Shown one piece after another: positions 51,377 to 60,502 of a stretch of DNA of 64,000 bases. Under the pieces are notes generated by a model that ran no database searches, was not told the DNA's origin, and saw nothing but the letters and a program-made list of their open reading frames with translations. The first letter of the stretch is position 1. The number at the start of each line of letters is the position of its first letter. A program made the position numbers and the translations under genes. The stretch is from an uncultured Clostridia bacterium (GTDB lineage: Bacteria > Bacillota > Clostridia > Christensenellales > QALW01): contig CAKRZX010000011.1 in assembly GCA_934434555.1 (NCBI GenBank), forward strand, positions 4,503 through 68,502, given 5' to 3'.

Positions 51377-52144
51377 TCAGCCGTTACGGCGTTTCCTGTA
51401 CTGTCCGGGACTTTCTCCCGTCAAGAGCTTAAATTGCTTGATGAACTGTATATCGTTTTCGTAATTTAATATCTCAGAGATAGTTTTTATTAAGTAATCG
51501 GTTGTAAAAAGCAGTTGCTTTGAATAGTTTATCCTGCTTGCAATCACGTCTTTTATAGGAGTTGTATTAAAGCACTGCTTATACAAATGCTGAAAATACG
51601 ATTTGCTCATATATGCCTTATCGGCGAGCTTTTGCACGGAATATTCCTCAGTGGGCGTGTTATAGATTAAATTGCGGATTTCGGACATTTTATTTTTGTG
51701 TAATCCGATTTCTTCCTCTTCAAAAGCGCTTTGGAATTTAATAAGTATTGCCTTAAAGAGCAGCTCGGATATCATTTCCTTTTCTCCCGAAAGCCTTTCG
51801 TTCTGCATCAATCTAATCAAGTCTGAACAGTCCTGTACGATTTTATTTGACTGTGCAAATTTATTAAAAACAATTTTATCAAATAAAAATCCCTCTTTGC
51901 CGGCGTCAAAGTTAAACGCAACCCAATCGTTTATATATCTGCCGCCGTCCGCACCGAAGCTGTGGGGAGTGTTTTGCTCTATCATTATCATGGAATTCGG
52001 TTTCAGCCGCATTTTTTCGTTGTTTATAATAAACCATGCATCCGACCGAATTATCAGCAGCAAATATTCTTTCAGCCCGTTGGGGCGAATAAGCTTAAAA
52101 TCCTCGCTGTGCCTGAAATCGTGTCCTACCGAATTAAATATCAT
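51377..52144 (-). CDS. AraC-family transcriptional regulator
   Basis: 255 residues from the ATG at 52144 (GGGAGA upstream); a longer frame upstream crosses the divergent promoter and is rejected. Cupin-like sensor (~1-100, YLLLIIRSDAWFIINNEKMRL, MIEQNTPHSFG), then two HTH units with VQKLADKAYMSKSYFQHLYKQ and ISEILNYENDIQFIKQFKLLTG. Divergent from the GH43 gene, its likely target. Confidence 0.85.
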   Translation of the reverse strand: MIFNSVGHDFRHSEDFKLIRPNGLKEYLLLIIRSDAWFIINNEKMRLKPNSMIMIEQNTPHSFGADGGRYINDWVAFNFDAGKEGFLFDKIVFNKFAQSNKIVQDCSDLIRLMQNERLSGEKEMISELLFKAILIKFQSAFEEEEIGLHKNKMSEIRNLIYNTPTEEYSVQKLADKAYMSKSYFQHLYKQCFNTTPIKDVIASRINYSKQLLFTTDYLIKTISEILNYENDIQFIKQFKLLTGESPGQYRKRRNG

Positions 52145-52195
52145 TTTTATTTCTCCCAAAAGCAGTATTTGACAGTATATAAGCATTATATCACA

Positions 52196-52224
52196 TTGTT
52201 TCGGCATTTGCAAGGATGTATAAT
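52196..52224 (+). promoter_or_regulatory. Promoter of the GH43 gene
   Basis: TTGTTT (52196-52201), 17-bp spacer, TATAAT (52219-52224). Confidence 0.7.
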
Positions 52225-52258
52225 AAACAAGACAAAAATCAGAAAGGACACAAATATT

Positions 52259-53167
52259 ATGAATTTTCGGGCACAAAAATTATTTGCAGGCGGTGATGCC
52301 TTTATATTAAAGCATGACGGCGCTTACTATGTTTACTGCACAACCGAAAACGATATGCCTGCTTTCACTCCGGAGTATCCTTTTTTTGAAACGGTAAAAG
52401 ACGGTATGGACGGAATAGAAGTACACATATCAAAAGACACAAAGAAATGGGAAAAGCCGAAATATTGCTTAAAAAAAGGCGATGTTTTGGGCTCACACGG
52501 ATTTTGGGCTCCCGAGGTTGCCTATTATAACAACAGATTCTATATGGTATACTCGGCAGACGAGCATATGTCAATAGCAGTTTCCGACAGTCCCGAGGGT
52601 CCCTTTGCCCAGTGGTCAGACGGCTGGCTTCTCCCGTTTAGGTCAATAGACGGTCACTTATTCTTTGATGATAACGGAAAAATATACTTATATTACGCTT
52701 ATCTTAACAATTGCAACAAAATACGTGTTGCAGAGATGTCTTCCGACTTAAAGAAAGTTACTCGCGTATATGATGATATTCTTATACAGGCAGAGGAAAA
52801 GTGGGAAACAGTTGATTCCGACGTTGCGGAAGGACCGTTTGTACTTAAACACAAGGGGCTCTACTACCTGACCTATTCCTGCAATCACACGAGGTGCAAG
52901 GACTATGCCGTGGGCTACGCAGTATCCGAATCTCCCACAGGGCCTTTTAAGAAGTACGAGGGAAATCCCATTCTCCACAGATTCGGCAACATCGTGGGAA
53001 CAGGGCATCACAGCTTTATGCCCACCGATGATGAAAATAAATTCATTTGTGTTTATCACTGCCACAGCGATAATCCCGAATCATTTAAGCCCCGTCAGAT
53101 ATGCCTTGCGGAAGCAGAATTTGTTGACGACGGCTCGGGCTGTGACAAGCTGGTAATACACCAATAA
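52259..53167 (+). CDS. Glycoside hydrolase family 43 protein
   Basis: 302 residues from ATG 52259 (AAAGGA upstream). Single five-bladed propeller: FAGGDAFILKHDGAYYVYCT (catalytic base Asp), GFWAPEVAYYNNRFYMVY, RSIDGHLFFDDNGKIYLYY (Asp that tunes the acid) and SDVAEGPFVLKHKGLYYLTYS (acid Glu), then VGTGHHSFM. Acts on arabinan/xylan side chains. No signal peptide, so it would cut oligosaccharides inside the cell. Confidence 0.88.
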   Translation: MNFRAQKLFAGGDAFILKHDGAYYVYCTTENDMPAFTPEYPFFETVKDGMDGIEVHISKDTKKWEKPKYCLKKGDVLGSHGFWAPEVAYYNNRFYMVYSADEHMSIAVSDSPEGPFAQWSDGWLLPFRSIDGHLFFDDNGKIYLYYAYLNNCNKIRVAEMSSDLKKVTRVYDDILIQAEEKWETVDSDVAEGPFVLKHKGLYYLTYSCNHTRCKDYAVGYAVSESPTGPFKKYEGNPILHRFGNIVGTGHHSFMPTDDENKFICVYHCHSDNPESFKPRQICLAEAEFVDDGSGCDKLVIHQ

Positions 53168-53234
53168 TTTTTAGAAAGAATGTATAAAAAGGATTACAGT
53201 AAGAAAGGATTGCCGTCCCCCACGGCAGAAAAAT

Positions 53235-53263
53235 AAGGACCGATACAAGGTCCTTATTTTTTA
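53235..53263 (+). terminator. Rho-independent terminator (GH43)
   Basis: AAGGACC / GGTCCTT stem with a 7-nt loop followed by a T-rich run. Confidence 0.8.
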
Positions 53264-53327
53264 TTATTCATCAGCGAAGCCGTTATTCATTTGAAAAAGT
53301 CGCTTTAATTAATATTGAATAATACAA

Positions 53328-53360
53328 GTAAAGTCCCAAAGACGCAAGCCTTTGGGACTT
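53328..53360 (-). terminator. Terminator of the tRNA-Tyr gene
   Basis: AGTCCCAAAG / CTTTGGGACT perfect 10-bp stem, 1-2 nt past the CCA end on the minus strand, followed by TTTAC. Confidence 0.8.
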
Positions 53361-53445
<85 letters not shown>

Positions 53446-53534
53446 GAAATGCTTATTCAGTATACAAAATAACAAAAAAATTGTCAAGCATAATTTGCTG
53501 TGTCGACGGCATATAATTTTGCGGAGGGATTAAA

Positions 53535-53858
53535 ATGTACAGGACAGGCAAGTATATGATTTACAGAGAACATATGAATCTGCGTGCAAAACCGGGCGCG
53601 AGCTCAAAAATACTCGGGATTATTCCGCAGGGCAGCTGCATAGAAGTAAAGGAAGTGCGGGACAACTGGGGGAAAACGGAGTTTGACGGTAAAACGGGGT
53701 GGTGCTGTATAAGCGAATGTTTTGCCCGAATTGTTTCCGATTGCGAAAACGGCAAATGCTGTTATTACGAAAAATGCGCACAACTTGAAAAACTTCTTTC
53801 CGTGTTGTGCGCAAATGTTGAAGAAATAGAGGAAATCATTGAGCGTAACGGCATATAA
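53535..53858 (+). CDS. SH3b-domain protein with Cys-rich tail
   Basis: 107 residues, ATG with GGAGGG upstream. Residues ~7-62 are a bacterial SH3 domain (MNLRAKPGASSKILGIIPQG...WGKTEFDGKTGWCCI). It is followed by CENGKCCYYEKC, an unusual Cys cluster, and a short coiled tail (QLEKLLSVLCANVEEIEE). No signal peptide, odd for an SH3b protein. Function unknown. Confidence 0.7.
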   Translation: MYRTGKYMIYREHMNLRAKPGASSKILGIIPQGSCIEVKEVRDNWGKTEFDGKTGWCCISECFARIVSDCENGKCCYYEKCAQLEKLLSVLCANVEEIEEIIERNGI

Positions 53859-54014
53859 TTATAGTTTGCTGCTTTTATTGCCGTTTGCTCTTTTTGCTGT
53901 TTCTTTTACAATTGAATTATTTGCCGTTAAAGCAAAACTGTTTCCGTTTGACTTTGCGGCAATTTTTTTTACCAATACAATCGTAATCAGCATCAATACA
54001 AAACCCGGCTTTCC

Positions 54015-54043
54015 TTGACGGGTTTTGTGCTTTATGATATAAT
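54015..54043 (+). promoter_or_regulatory. Promoter of the gene at 54069
   Basis: TTGACG (54015-54020), 17-bp spacer, TATAAT (54038-54043). The -35 sits in the loop/right arm of an ACAAAACCC / GGGTTTTGT hairpin (53997-54029), which may end transcription from upstream. Confidence 0.7.
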
Positions 54044-54068
54044 TCATAAGTTGAAATGAGGAATAAAT

Positions 54069-55280
54069 ATGATAAACAGAATCTGCACGGCAAACAAAAA
54101 CTGTAATTTTGAAAAAATGCGCGCTCTTGGCTACACGGGAGTTATATTTTTTGAACCCGATGAAGACGGAATTAAACTTGCAAACAGCCTTGGGCTTGAA
54201 ACTTATGCTGACAGCGAAAATGCGTCACTGCTGTTTCTTGACTCGGTAAGTGAAGAGAATATACAAAAAGCGAAGAATCACAAGGCGGTTTTTTATCTGC
54301 CCGACGTTGCGGATTTTGACGAAGAAATTCTTATTTCACGTCTGCCGGAAAATGCGGGTGTGATAATTCCCTTTGAGTCGTGGCAGAACGTGGAGCGGGA
54401 AAACGCTTCCGTAAAGGCGGGTTTCGGTGCAGTGGCTGTGTGCGAAGCAAGCGACGGACTTAAAAGTTTTATTTTGCATGCGAAAAACGCGGGCATAATA
54501 GTGTTGATTCAGAACTTTCTTTCGGGGAAAACGGACGAACTGCCTGTTTTTGTTCCCGCTTTGATGCAGTGGATGCTGAGAAAACAATCCTGCGATACGC
54601 TTGAATGTGACGGCTTTGTTGAATCGGGTGCGGACGGATTTCGGGAAAATATCGTTTCCGAGTTTGTTTCACGTTTATATAATACTTCCGATGACCCGGG
54701 ACTTTGCCTTGCCAAACTTGCGGGTGAAAAATACAAAGAAAACGGTCAAAAAATGATTATGGCGTTTAAGTATGCCTCGGACGGTGCAAACTTTATTCTG
54801 CCCGAGGCTGCCGACGTGAACGGTCCGTTTGCTTTTTCTGCGTCATACCCGCTTGTTGAAGATGAAATTTACGATTTTCCCTTTGACAAAAAAGACGTTA
54901 CTCTTGAAATAGATTCGCTTTTAAGGGCAAACGAGAATTTTATAAAAGCCGCAAATGCCGCTGCGGGAATTGACGGAGAAATCGAGGGAATCTGCCGATT
55001 CATTTCTTCGACCCTTGAAACGGCGATAAATGCTAAAAAGTGGTATCGCAGACTTCACGCCGCTAAGCGGGAAAAACAGAATGTACGAAAGAAATTCCTT
55101 TTTGAACAAATGGTCAATATTGCCAACAGAGAACTTAAAAATACGCAGGTTTGCGCTGAAATTCTGTTTAATAACCCTGCGATTGCACAAAAAGCCTGCG
55201 GAATAAATGCAATAGAAGCAAAAATTAGGCTTACCGAGGCGGCGGCACAGAATTTGAAGATACAAATTCAGCAAATGTAA
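54069..55280 (+). CDS. Hypothetical protein, unknown function
   Basis: 403 residues, ATG with TGAGGA 8 nt upstream. No signal or membrane segment. The N-terminal 170 residues look like an alpha/beta fold (YTGVIFFEPDEDG; NAGVIIPFESWQNVERE; NAGIIVLIQNFLSG), possibly a TIM-barrel-like part; the last third is helical, with AINAKKWYRRLHAAKREKQNVRKK. Not recognised. It precedes the SufC/SufB-like pair by 60 nt with no clear terminator between, so it may be cotranscribed. Confidence 0.6.
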   Translation: MINRICTANKNCNFEKMRALGYTGVIFFEPDEDGIKLANSLGLETYADSENASLLFLDSVSEENIQKAKNHKAVFYLPDVADFDEEILISRLPENAGVIIPFESWQNVERENASVKAGFGAVAVCEASDGLKSFILHAKNAGIIVLIQNFLSGKTDELPVFVPALMQWMLRKQSCDTLECDGFVESGADGFRENIVSEFVSRLYNTSDDPGLCLAKLAGEKYKENGQKMIMAFKYASDGANFILPEAADVNGPFAFSASYPLVEDEIYDFPFDKKDVTLEIDSLLRANENFIKAANAAAGIDGEIEGICRFISSTLETAINAKKWYRRLHAAKREKQNVRKKFLFEQMVNIANRELKNTQVCAEILFNNPAIAQKACGINAIEAKIRLTEAAAQNLKIQIQQM

Positions 55281-55339
55281 TAGTCATTTTGCAAAATCTA
55301 TGGTAGAATATATCGAAAAATAAATTCGGAGAAGAAAAA

Positions 55340-56068
55340 ATGCTTCAATTAAAAAATATATCATATGCGGTTAAAGACGAAAACGGAAAAACAAAAGATA
55401 TTCTCAAAAATATTACCGCTGACATCGGCGACCGTTTTGTTGCGGTAACGGGTCCTAACGGCGGCGGCAAGAGTACTCTTGCAAAAATTATAACGGGTAT
55501 TTATAAGCCGACGGAAGGGCAGATTATTCTTGACGGAGAGGACATAACTCCGCTTTCGGTTACCGACAGGGCAAAGAAAGGTATAAGTTTTGCTTTTCAG
55601 CAGCCGGTAAGGTTTAAGGGGATAACGGTGCTTGATCTTATAACTCTTGCGGCGGGCAAAAAACTTAACGTAAACGAAGCGTGCGAATATCTTTCGGAAG
55701 TTGGGCTTTGCGCAAGGGATTATGTTAACCGCGAAGTTAACGCAAGCCTGTCCGGAGGAGAGCTTAAAAGGATAGAAATTGCAATGGTCCTTGCACGCGG
55801 AACAAAATTTTCTGTTTTTGACGAGCCTGAGGCAGGCATAGATTTATGGTCGTTTAACAACCTTATACAGGTTTTTAAAAATATGCACGCAAAAACCAAC
55901 GGAACTATTCTTATAATTTCGCACCAGGAACGCATACTTGATATTGCCGATAAAATCCTTGTTGTCGCCGAGGGCGAAATTGCCGCATACGGCAGGAAGA
56001 ACGATATTCTGCCGACACTTTTGAACAGTAAGCAGATCGCGTGCAAAACGCTTACCGATAAGTTTTAA
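55340..56068 (+). CDS. SufC-like ATPase of a minimal Fe-S assembly system
   Basis: 242 residues, ATG with GGAG 9 nt upstream. GPNGGGKST (Walker A), AFQQPVRF (Q-loop, SufC style), SLSGGELKRIEIA (signature), FSVFDEPEAGID (Walker B) and ISHQERI (H-loop). The PEAGID instead of DEPTSGLD matches SufC-type rather than transporter ATPases. It powers cluster assembly with the SufB-like partner 11 nt downstream. The pair without SufD/SufS/SufU resembles the SMS (SmsC-SmsB) arrangement. Confidence 0.85.
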   Translation: MLQLKNISYAVKDENGKTKDILKNITADIGDRFVAVTGPNGGGKSTLAKIITGIYKPTEGQIILDGEDITPLSVTDRAKKGISFAFQQPVRFKGITVLDLITLAAGKKLNVNEACEYLSEVGLCARDYVNREVNASLSGGELKRIEIAMVLARGTKFSVFDEPEAGIDLWSFNNLIQVFKNMHAKTNGTILIISHQERILDIADKILVVAEGEIAAYGRKNDILPTLLNSKQIACKTLTDKF

Positions 56069-56079
56069 GGAGGACGGCA

Positions 56080-56997
56080 ATGAATCAGATACAAAAAGAC
56101 CTGCTGGAAAAAATAGCTGATATCCACGGTGTTCCGCAGGGGGCATACAACCTCCGCATGAACGGCGAGGGAGCCGGCAGAAACACTACGGAGCATATTG
56201 ATATCGTTACAAAAAAGGACAAGCCCGGTATCGATATTTTCATAAAGCCCGGCACGAAAAATGAAAGCGTGCATATACCGGTAATTATTTCGCAGACTGG
56301 GCTTAACGACCTTGTTTATAACGATTTCTTTGTAGGCGAAAACTGCGATGTTACCATTGTAGCGGGGTGCGGAATCCATAACGGCGGTGACGAAGAGAGC
56401 CGGCACGACGGTATTCATACTTTCCACGTTGCAAATAATGCGAAAGTAAAATATATTGAAAAGCATTACGGCGAGGGCGACGGGAACGGTGAGAATATAA
56501 TGAATCCCACAACCGTTGTTTATTTGGACGAAAACGCATATATGGAAATGGAAACCGCCCAGATTAAGGGCATAAACTCTACAAAGCGCAAGACACAGGC
56601 GGAACTTAAAACGGGCGCAACGCTTGTTATTCACGAAAAAATTCTGACCCATGGCAGCCAGTACGCCGAAACGAATTTCGACGTTGATTTGGCGGGCGAG
56701 GATTCCTCAACCCACGTTGTTTCCCGTTCCGTTGCAAAGGAAAACTCAAAGCAGTTGTTCCTATCAAATGTGCGCGGCAACAACAGGTGTTCGGGACACA
56801 CTGAATGTGACGCAATTATTATGGATTCGGCGTCGGTAAGCGCAATTCCCGAAATCAGCGCGAACCACGTTGAAGCAAGCCTTATTCACGAAGCGGCAAT
56901 CGGTAAGATTGCGGGCGAACAGATAATAAAACTGATGACCTTGGGGCTTACGGAAAAAGAGGCGGAAGAGCAGATTATAAGCGGGTTCTTGAAATGA
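56080..56997 (+). CDS. SufB-like Fe-S assembly scaffold (minimal type)
   Basis: 305 residues, AGGAGG 8 nt upstream; shorter than SufB (~460) because the N-terminal part is reduced. The beta-helix core reads VHIPVIISQTG, CDVTIVAGCGIHN, then AYMEMETAQIKGIN, HVVSRSVAKENSKQL and CSGHTECDAIIMD; the IPEISANHVEASLIHEAAIGKI block is the SufB/SufD C-terminal signature with the Glu/His cluster site. It would hold the nascent cluster while SufC hydrolyses ATP. Stop overlaps the next gene's ATG. Confidence 0.85.
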   Translation: MNQIQKDLLEKIADIHGVPQGAYNLRMNGEGAGRNTTEHIDIVTKKDKPGIDIFIKPGTKNESVHIPVIISQTGLNDLVYNDFFVGENCDVTIVAGCGIHNGGDEESRHDGIHTFHVANNAKVKYIEKHYGEGDGNGENIMNPTTVVYLDENAYMEMETAQIKGINSTKRKTQAELKTGATLVIHEKILTHGSQYAETNFDVDLAGEDSSTHVVSRSVAKENSKQLFLSNVRGNNRCSGHTECDAIIMDSASVSAIPEISANHVEASLIHEAAIGKIAGEQIIKLMTLGLTEKEAEEQIISGFLK

Positions 56998-57995
56998 AAA
57001 TATTTGTTTATTCTTTCAGAGAGTTTGACGAAAAGAAGATATTTGACGGGTTAAGCGAAAAGTACGGCTTTGAATACGGCTTTTCGCCCGAATATCCCAC
57101 AAAGGAAAATGCATATCTTGCCGCTGGGTACGATGCAATAAGTTTTACGCCCTGTGAATTCGGCAAGGATATGATTGACGCATATAAAAGTGTGGGGGTA
57201 AAGTACATTGCCGCCCGCTCAATCGGATTTAATCATATTGATTTGGACTACGCAAAAAAGGTGAATATGGGCGTTTCCCACGTTACCTACGCGCCTGATA
57301 CCGTTGCGGATTACGCGGTTATGCTTATTTTAATGGGCTGCCGCAAGGCTGCATATATAATCGACAGAGCAAAATTGCAGGACTATTCGTTAAACGGAAA
57401 GTTGGGCAAGGATTTGTGCGAAATGACTGTTGGCGTTATCGGCACGGGAAATATCGGCGCTACGGTTACAAAGCGGCTCAGCGCGTTCGGGTGCAGAATT
57501 ATTGCTTACGATATTTATAAAAATCCCAACGCGCAGTGCGAGTACGTTTCCCTTGAAACGCTTTTTGCACAGAGCGATATAATTACGCTTCACGCGCCCG
57601 TTACGGTGGAAACCACACATATTCTTGACGAATCCGCCTTTGATAAAATGAAAGACGGCGTGATGATTGTAAATACCGCCCGGGGGCTGCTTGTTGATAC
57701 CGACGCACTTATAAAAAATATAAAAAACGGCAAAGTTTCGTTTGCGGGGCTTGATGTGCTTGAACATGAGGACGGACTTTATTACCATAACCGTATGGGC
57801 GATATTATCGACAATGACCGCCTTGCTGTTTTAAGGGCATTCCCCAATGTTGTTTTAATGCCTCATACTGCGTTTTATACCGAACGGGTTTCGCGTGCGA
57901 TGGCGGAGAACGTTGTAAAGTGTGTTTTTGATATGGCAAGCGGAAACAGTAATCCGCTAATAAATGTTATGCCTGCGAAAGAACAAGAATTATGA
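56994..57995 (+). CDS. D-2-hydroxyacid (D-lactate-type) dehydrogenase
   Basis: 333 residues, 4-nt overlap with the SufB-like gene. ARSIGFNHIDLDYA (substrate Arg region), VGVIGTGNIGATV (NAD site), NTARGLLVD (Arg), LDVLEHEDG (Glu) and PHTAFYTER (catalytic His) give the full D-LDH/VanH set. Reduces pyruvate or a related 2-keto acid to the D-hydroxyacid with NADH. Linked by overlaps to shikimate genes, where 2-keto acids are also substrates, but no direct link is shown. Confidence 0.88.
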   Translation: MKIFVYSFREFDEKKIFDGLSEKYGFEYGFSPEYPTKENAYLAAGYDAISFTPCEFGKDMIDAYKSVGVKYIAARSIGFNHIDLDYAKKVNMGVSHVTYAPDTVADYAVMLILMGCRKAAYIIDRAKLQDYSLNGKLGKDLCEMTVGVIGTGNIGATVTKRLSAFGCRIIAYDIYKNPNAQCEYVSLETLFAQSDIITLHAPVTVETTHILDESAFDKMKDGVMIVNTARGLLVDTDALIKNIKNGKVSFAGLDVLEHEDGLYYHNRMGDIIDNDRLAVLRAFPNVVLMPHTAFYTERVSRAMAENVVKCVFDMASGNSNPLINVMPAKEQEL

Positions 57996-58990
57996 TAAGA
58001 GTTCATACCGTGCCTGAATATGACGTTATAGTCGGTAAAAACCTGAAAGCCTTTGAGTCACTTGACGACACAAGGCTTTTTGTACTCTGCGATGAAAATG
58101 TATTTTCCCTTTATGAGAATATACTGAAAAACTGTTGCGTTTATACATTTCCCGCAGGCGAAAAGAGCAAAACAATGGATACGGCAGTAAAAATTCTTAC
58201 CGCAATGGCTGAAAACGGATTCGGCAGAAACGACACGCTTGTTGCTTTCGGCGGCGGAGTTACGGGAGATTTGGGCGGATTCTGCGCATCGGTATATATG
58301 CGCGGAATAAGATATATACAAATACCCACAACGATTCTTGCCGCGGTGGATTCGTCTGTCGGCGGCAAAACCGCAGTGGATTTTGCGGGGCATAAGAACC
58401 TTGTGGGTTCGTTCTGGCAGCCATCGATAGTTTTCTGTGATACGGAATATTTCAAAACACTTCCGCCGCGCCAGTATTCTGCGGGGTTCGCCGAAATTGT
58501 GAAATACGGAGCAATAAGCGACAAAAACCTGTTTTCAATTATAGAAAGCGGAGAATTTGAAATTGAAAACGTAATTGAGCAGTGTATTGATATCAAAAGA
58601 AAGATTGTTGAAAAAGATACCCGCGATACCGGAATACGCAAAATACTTAATTTCGGGCATACAGTCGGCCATGCGGTTGAAAAGCTGAGTAATTTCGGAA
58701 TGCTTCACGGCGAAGCGGTTTCAATAGGAATGTGCGTTGTTTTAAGGGGTTCCCAACGGCTTGGACTCTGCAAAAGCGGCACGGCACAGCGGGTTTCGGA
58801 AGTGCTGCAAAAATACGCACTTCCGGTATCGTGCGATTTTTGTGCCGAAGATATATTAAACGAGGTAAAATCGGATAAAAAGCGTGCCGGAAACAGTACG
58901 GATATAATTATTGTTCCCGAAATCGGCAAGGCGGAAATTGTACCTATGAGCGATAATGAATTTTTTGAGATTATCCGGGCGGGCATATGA
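57992..58990 (+). CDS. aroB: 3-dehydroquinate synthase
   Basis: 332 residues, 4-nt overlap with the gene before. Converts DAHP to 3-dehydroquinate, the second shikimate step, with NAD and a divalent metal. LVAFGGGVTGDLGGF, IPTTILAAVDSSVGGK and HKNLVGSFWQP (NAD/substrate site); GFAEIVKYG, FGHTVGHAVE and MLHGEAVSIGM (metal ligands Glu, His, His). Full length. Confidence 0.96.
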   Translation: MIRVHTVPEYDVIVGKNLKAFESLDDTRLFVLCDENVFSLYENILKNCCVYTFPAGEKSKTMDTAVKILTAMAENGFGRNDTLVAFGGGVTGDLGGFCASVYMRGIRYIQIPTTILAAVDSSVGGKTAVDFAGHKNLVGSFWQPSIVFCDTEYFKTLPPRQYSAGFAEIVKYGAISDKNLFSIIESGEFEIENVIEQCIDIKRKIVEKDTRDTGIRKILNFGHTVGHAVEKLSNFGMLHGEAVSIGMCVVLRGSQRLGLCKSGTAQRVSEVLQKYALPVSCDFCAEDILNEVKSDKKRAGNSTDIIIVPEIGKAEIVPMSDNEFFEIIRAGI

Positions 58991-60231
58991 ACAGGGAAAT
59001 AAAAAACATACCGCGCAGCGGAACCGTAACGGCAATAGGTTCAAAATCCGAAATACAGCGGTACCTGCTTGCCGCGGCACTTTCCTGCGGCGAAACGGTA
59101 ATAGACAATTTTTTTGCTTCAAACGATACGCTTAATGCGGCAGAATGTTTAAGTAAATGTTTTTCCGCCGTGAATGTTAACAAAAACAAATGTACGGTCA
59201 TTCCTTTTAAGGAAAAACGGTTCTGCGGGGATTTTGACGTAGGGGAAAGCGCCACTCTTTTAAGGCTGCTTTTGCCGATATGCGCATTACGCGGGGGAGA
59301 ATACAGGTTTTCCATGGACGAAACCCTTGCAAAACGTCCGCACGCGCCGTTAATCGGGCAGTTGAATGCAGCCGGTGCACACATCGTGCAGGATGGAAAA
59401 AGTATTGTTCTTACGCAAAAAGCATCCGCATCGGACTTCGTGCTGCCGGCAGACATAAGTTCGCAGTATATAAGCGGTATGCTTATGGCAATGCCGGAAT
59501 CCGATAAAAACGTAATATTACGCATGGAAGGCAAAATAACATCAAAACCGTATATTGATTTAACCATTGATGTTTTGAAAAATTTCGGGATAAACGTTAA
59601 ATCATTTTCAAATTCTTTTTTTATAGGCAAAAACGAAAAATATATTACGCCCCAAAAGCTTACCGCCGGCGGAGATTGGTCAAATTCATCTTATTTTTTG
59701 GGGATGGGTGCCCTTGTGGGCAGAGGAATTACCGTATGCGGGCTTGATATGCGCTCCATTCAGGGAGATAAGCGAATTACAGATATATTAAGCGCTTTCG
59801 GCGCGAAAGTTGCTGTGCGGGGCAGCAGCGTAAGCGTAACAAGGGGAGAATTAAAGCCTGTACGCATAAATGCCGACGGCATCCCCGACCTTATACCGAT
59901 AATTGCCGTACTTGCCTGCGGTGCTTGCGGCACAACCGTAATAAACGGCACCGGAAGGCTGAAATATAAAGAAAGCGACAGGGTAACAGGCATTTGCGAA
60001 CTTATTCTGTCTTTGGGCGGCAAAGTTAAAATAGGGCAAAACAGCATTGCTGTTTACGGAACGGGAAGGCTTAAAGGAGGAACGGTTAATACATATGCGG
60101 ACCACAGAATAATTATGGCTGCATCGGCTGCATCGGTTATATGCAGTGAACCGGTAACCGTTTCCCATGCGGAAAGCATTAACAAATCCTATCCGGGCTT
60201 TTTTGAAGTTTTGGATTCATTGGAGGAATAA
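58987..60231 (+). CDS. aroA: 3-phosphoshikimate 1-carboxyvinyltransferase (EPSP synthase)
   Basis: 414 residues, 4-nt overlap with aroB. Joins PEP to shikimate-3-phosphate. IGSKSEIQRYLLAAAL (~18-33, substrate Lys/Arg), GESATLLRLLLP, LAKRPHAPL, SIQGDKRITDIL (catalytic Asp), KYKESDR and YADHRIIMAAS. The usual GNAGTAxR near residue 90 is GESATLLR, seen in less glyphosate-sensitive branches, though sensitivity cannot be read from this. Confidence 0.95.
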   Translation: MNREIKNIPRSGTVTAIGSKSEIQRYLLAAALSCGETVIDNFFASNDTLNAAECLSKCFSAVNVNKNKCTVIPFKEKRFCGDFDVGESATLLRLLLPICALRGGEYRFSMDETLAKRPHAPLIGQLNAAGAHIVQDGKSIVLTQKASASDFVLPADISSQYISGMLMAMPESDKNVILRMEGKITSKPYIDLTIDVLKNFGINVKSFSNSFFIGKNEKYITPQKLTAGGDWSNSSYFLGMGALVGRGITVCGLDMRSIQGDKRITDILSAFGAKVAVRGSSVSVTRGELKPVRINADGIPDLIPIIAVLACGACGTTVINGTGRLKYKESDRVTGICELILSLGGKVKIGQNSIAVYGTGRLKGGTVNTYADHRIIMAASAASVICSEPVTVSHAESINKSYPGFFEVLDSLEE

Positions 60232-60232
60232 A

Positions 60233-60502
60233 ATGGAGAATTTACGGCGGGAAATTGACAGCACAGACCGCGAGCTGATTCAGCTTTTTATTAAAAGAAT
60301 GAAAACGGTCGGGGCGATTTCGGAGTATAAAAAAGCAAACGGATTGCCCATTTTTGATGAAAAACGCGAAGCGGAAAAAATCGCACGGGCGGTAAGCGGT
60401 ATTGATGAGGAATTCAGGGGCGAAACGGAAGAATTTATAAAATTTCTTATGGACATAAGCAAGCGCCGTCAAAGACGTTTGCGCGGGGAAAACAGCAAAT
60501 GA
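60233..60502 (+). CDS. Chorismate mutase (AroQ type)
   Basis: 89 residues from ATG 60233 (GGAGG 7 nt upstream); a longer in-frame start overlaps aroA and is rejected. LRREIDSTDRELIQLFIKR, then VGAISEYKKANGLPIFDEKRE and a closing helix with Lys/Arg: the three-helix AroQ fold and active-site Arg/Lys/Glu. Turns chorismate into prephenate, the branch towards Phe and Tyr. Stop overlaps the next start. Confidence 0.9.
   Translation: MENLRREIDSTDRELIQLFIKRMKTVGAISEYKKANGLPIFDEKREAEKIARAVSGIDEEFRGETEEFIKFLMDISKRRQRRLRGENSK

Noticed and set aside
53997..54031. ACAAAACCC/GGGTTTTGT hairpin as a full terminator
   Set aside because: There is no T-run after the stem and the -35 of the next promoter lies in it, so termination is doubtful.
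53859..54047. Minus-strand 62-codon ORF
   Set aside because: No ribosome site; it overlaps the promoter and hairpin of the gene at 54069 and has low-complexity Asn/Ser/Lys composition.
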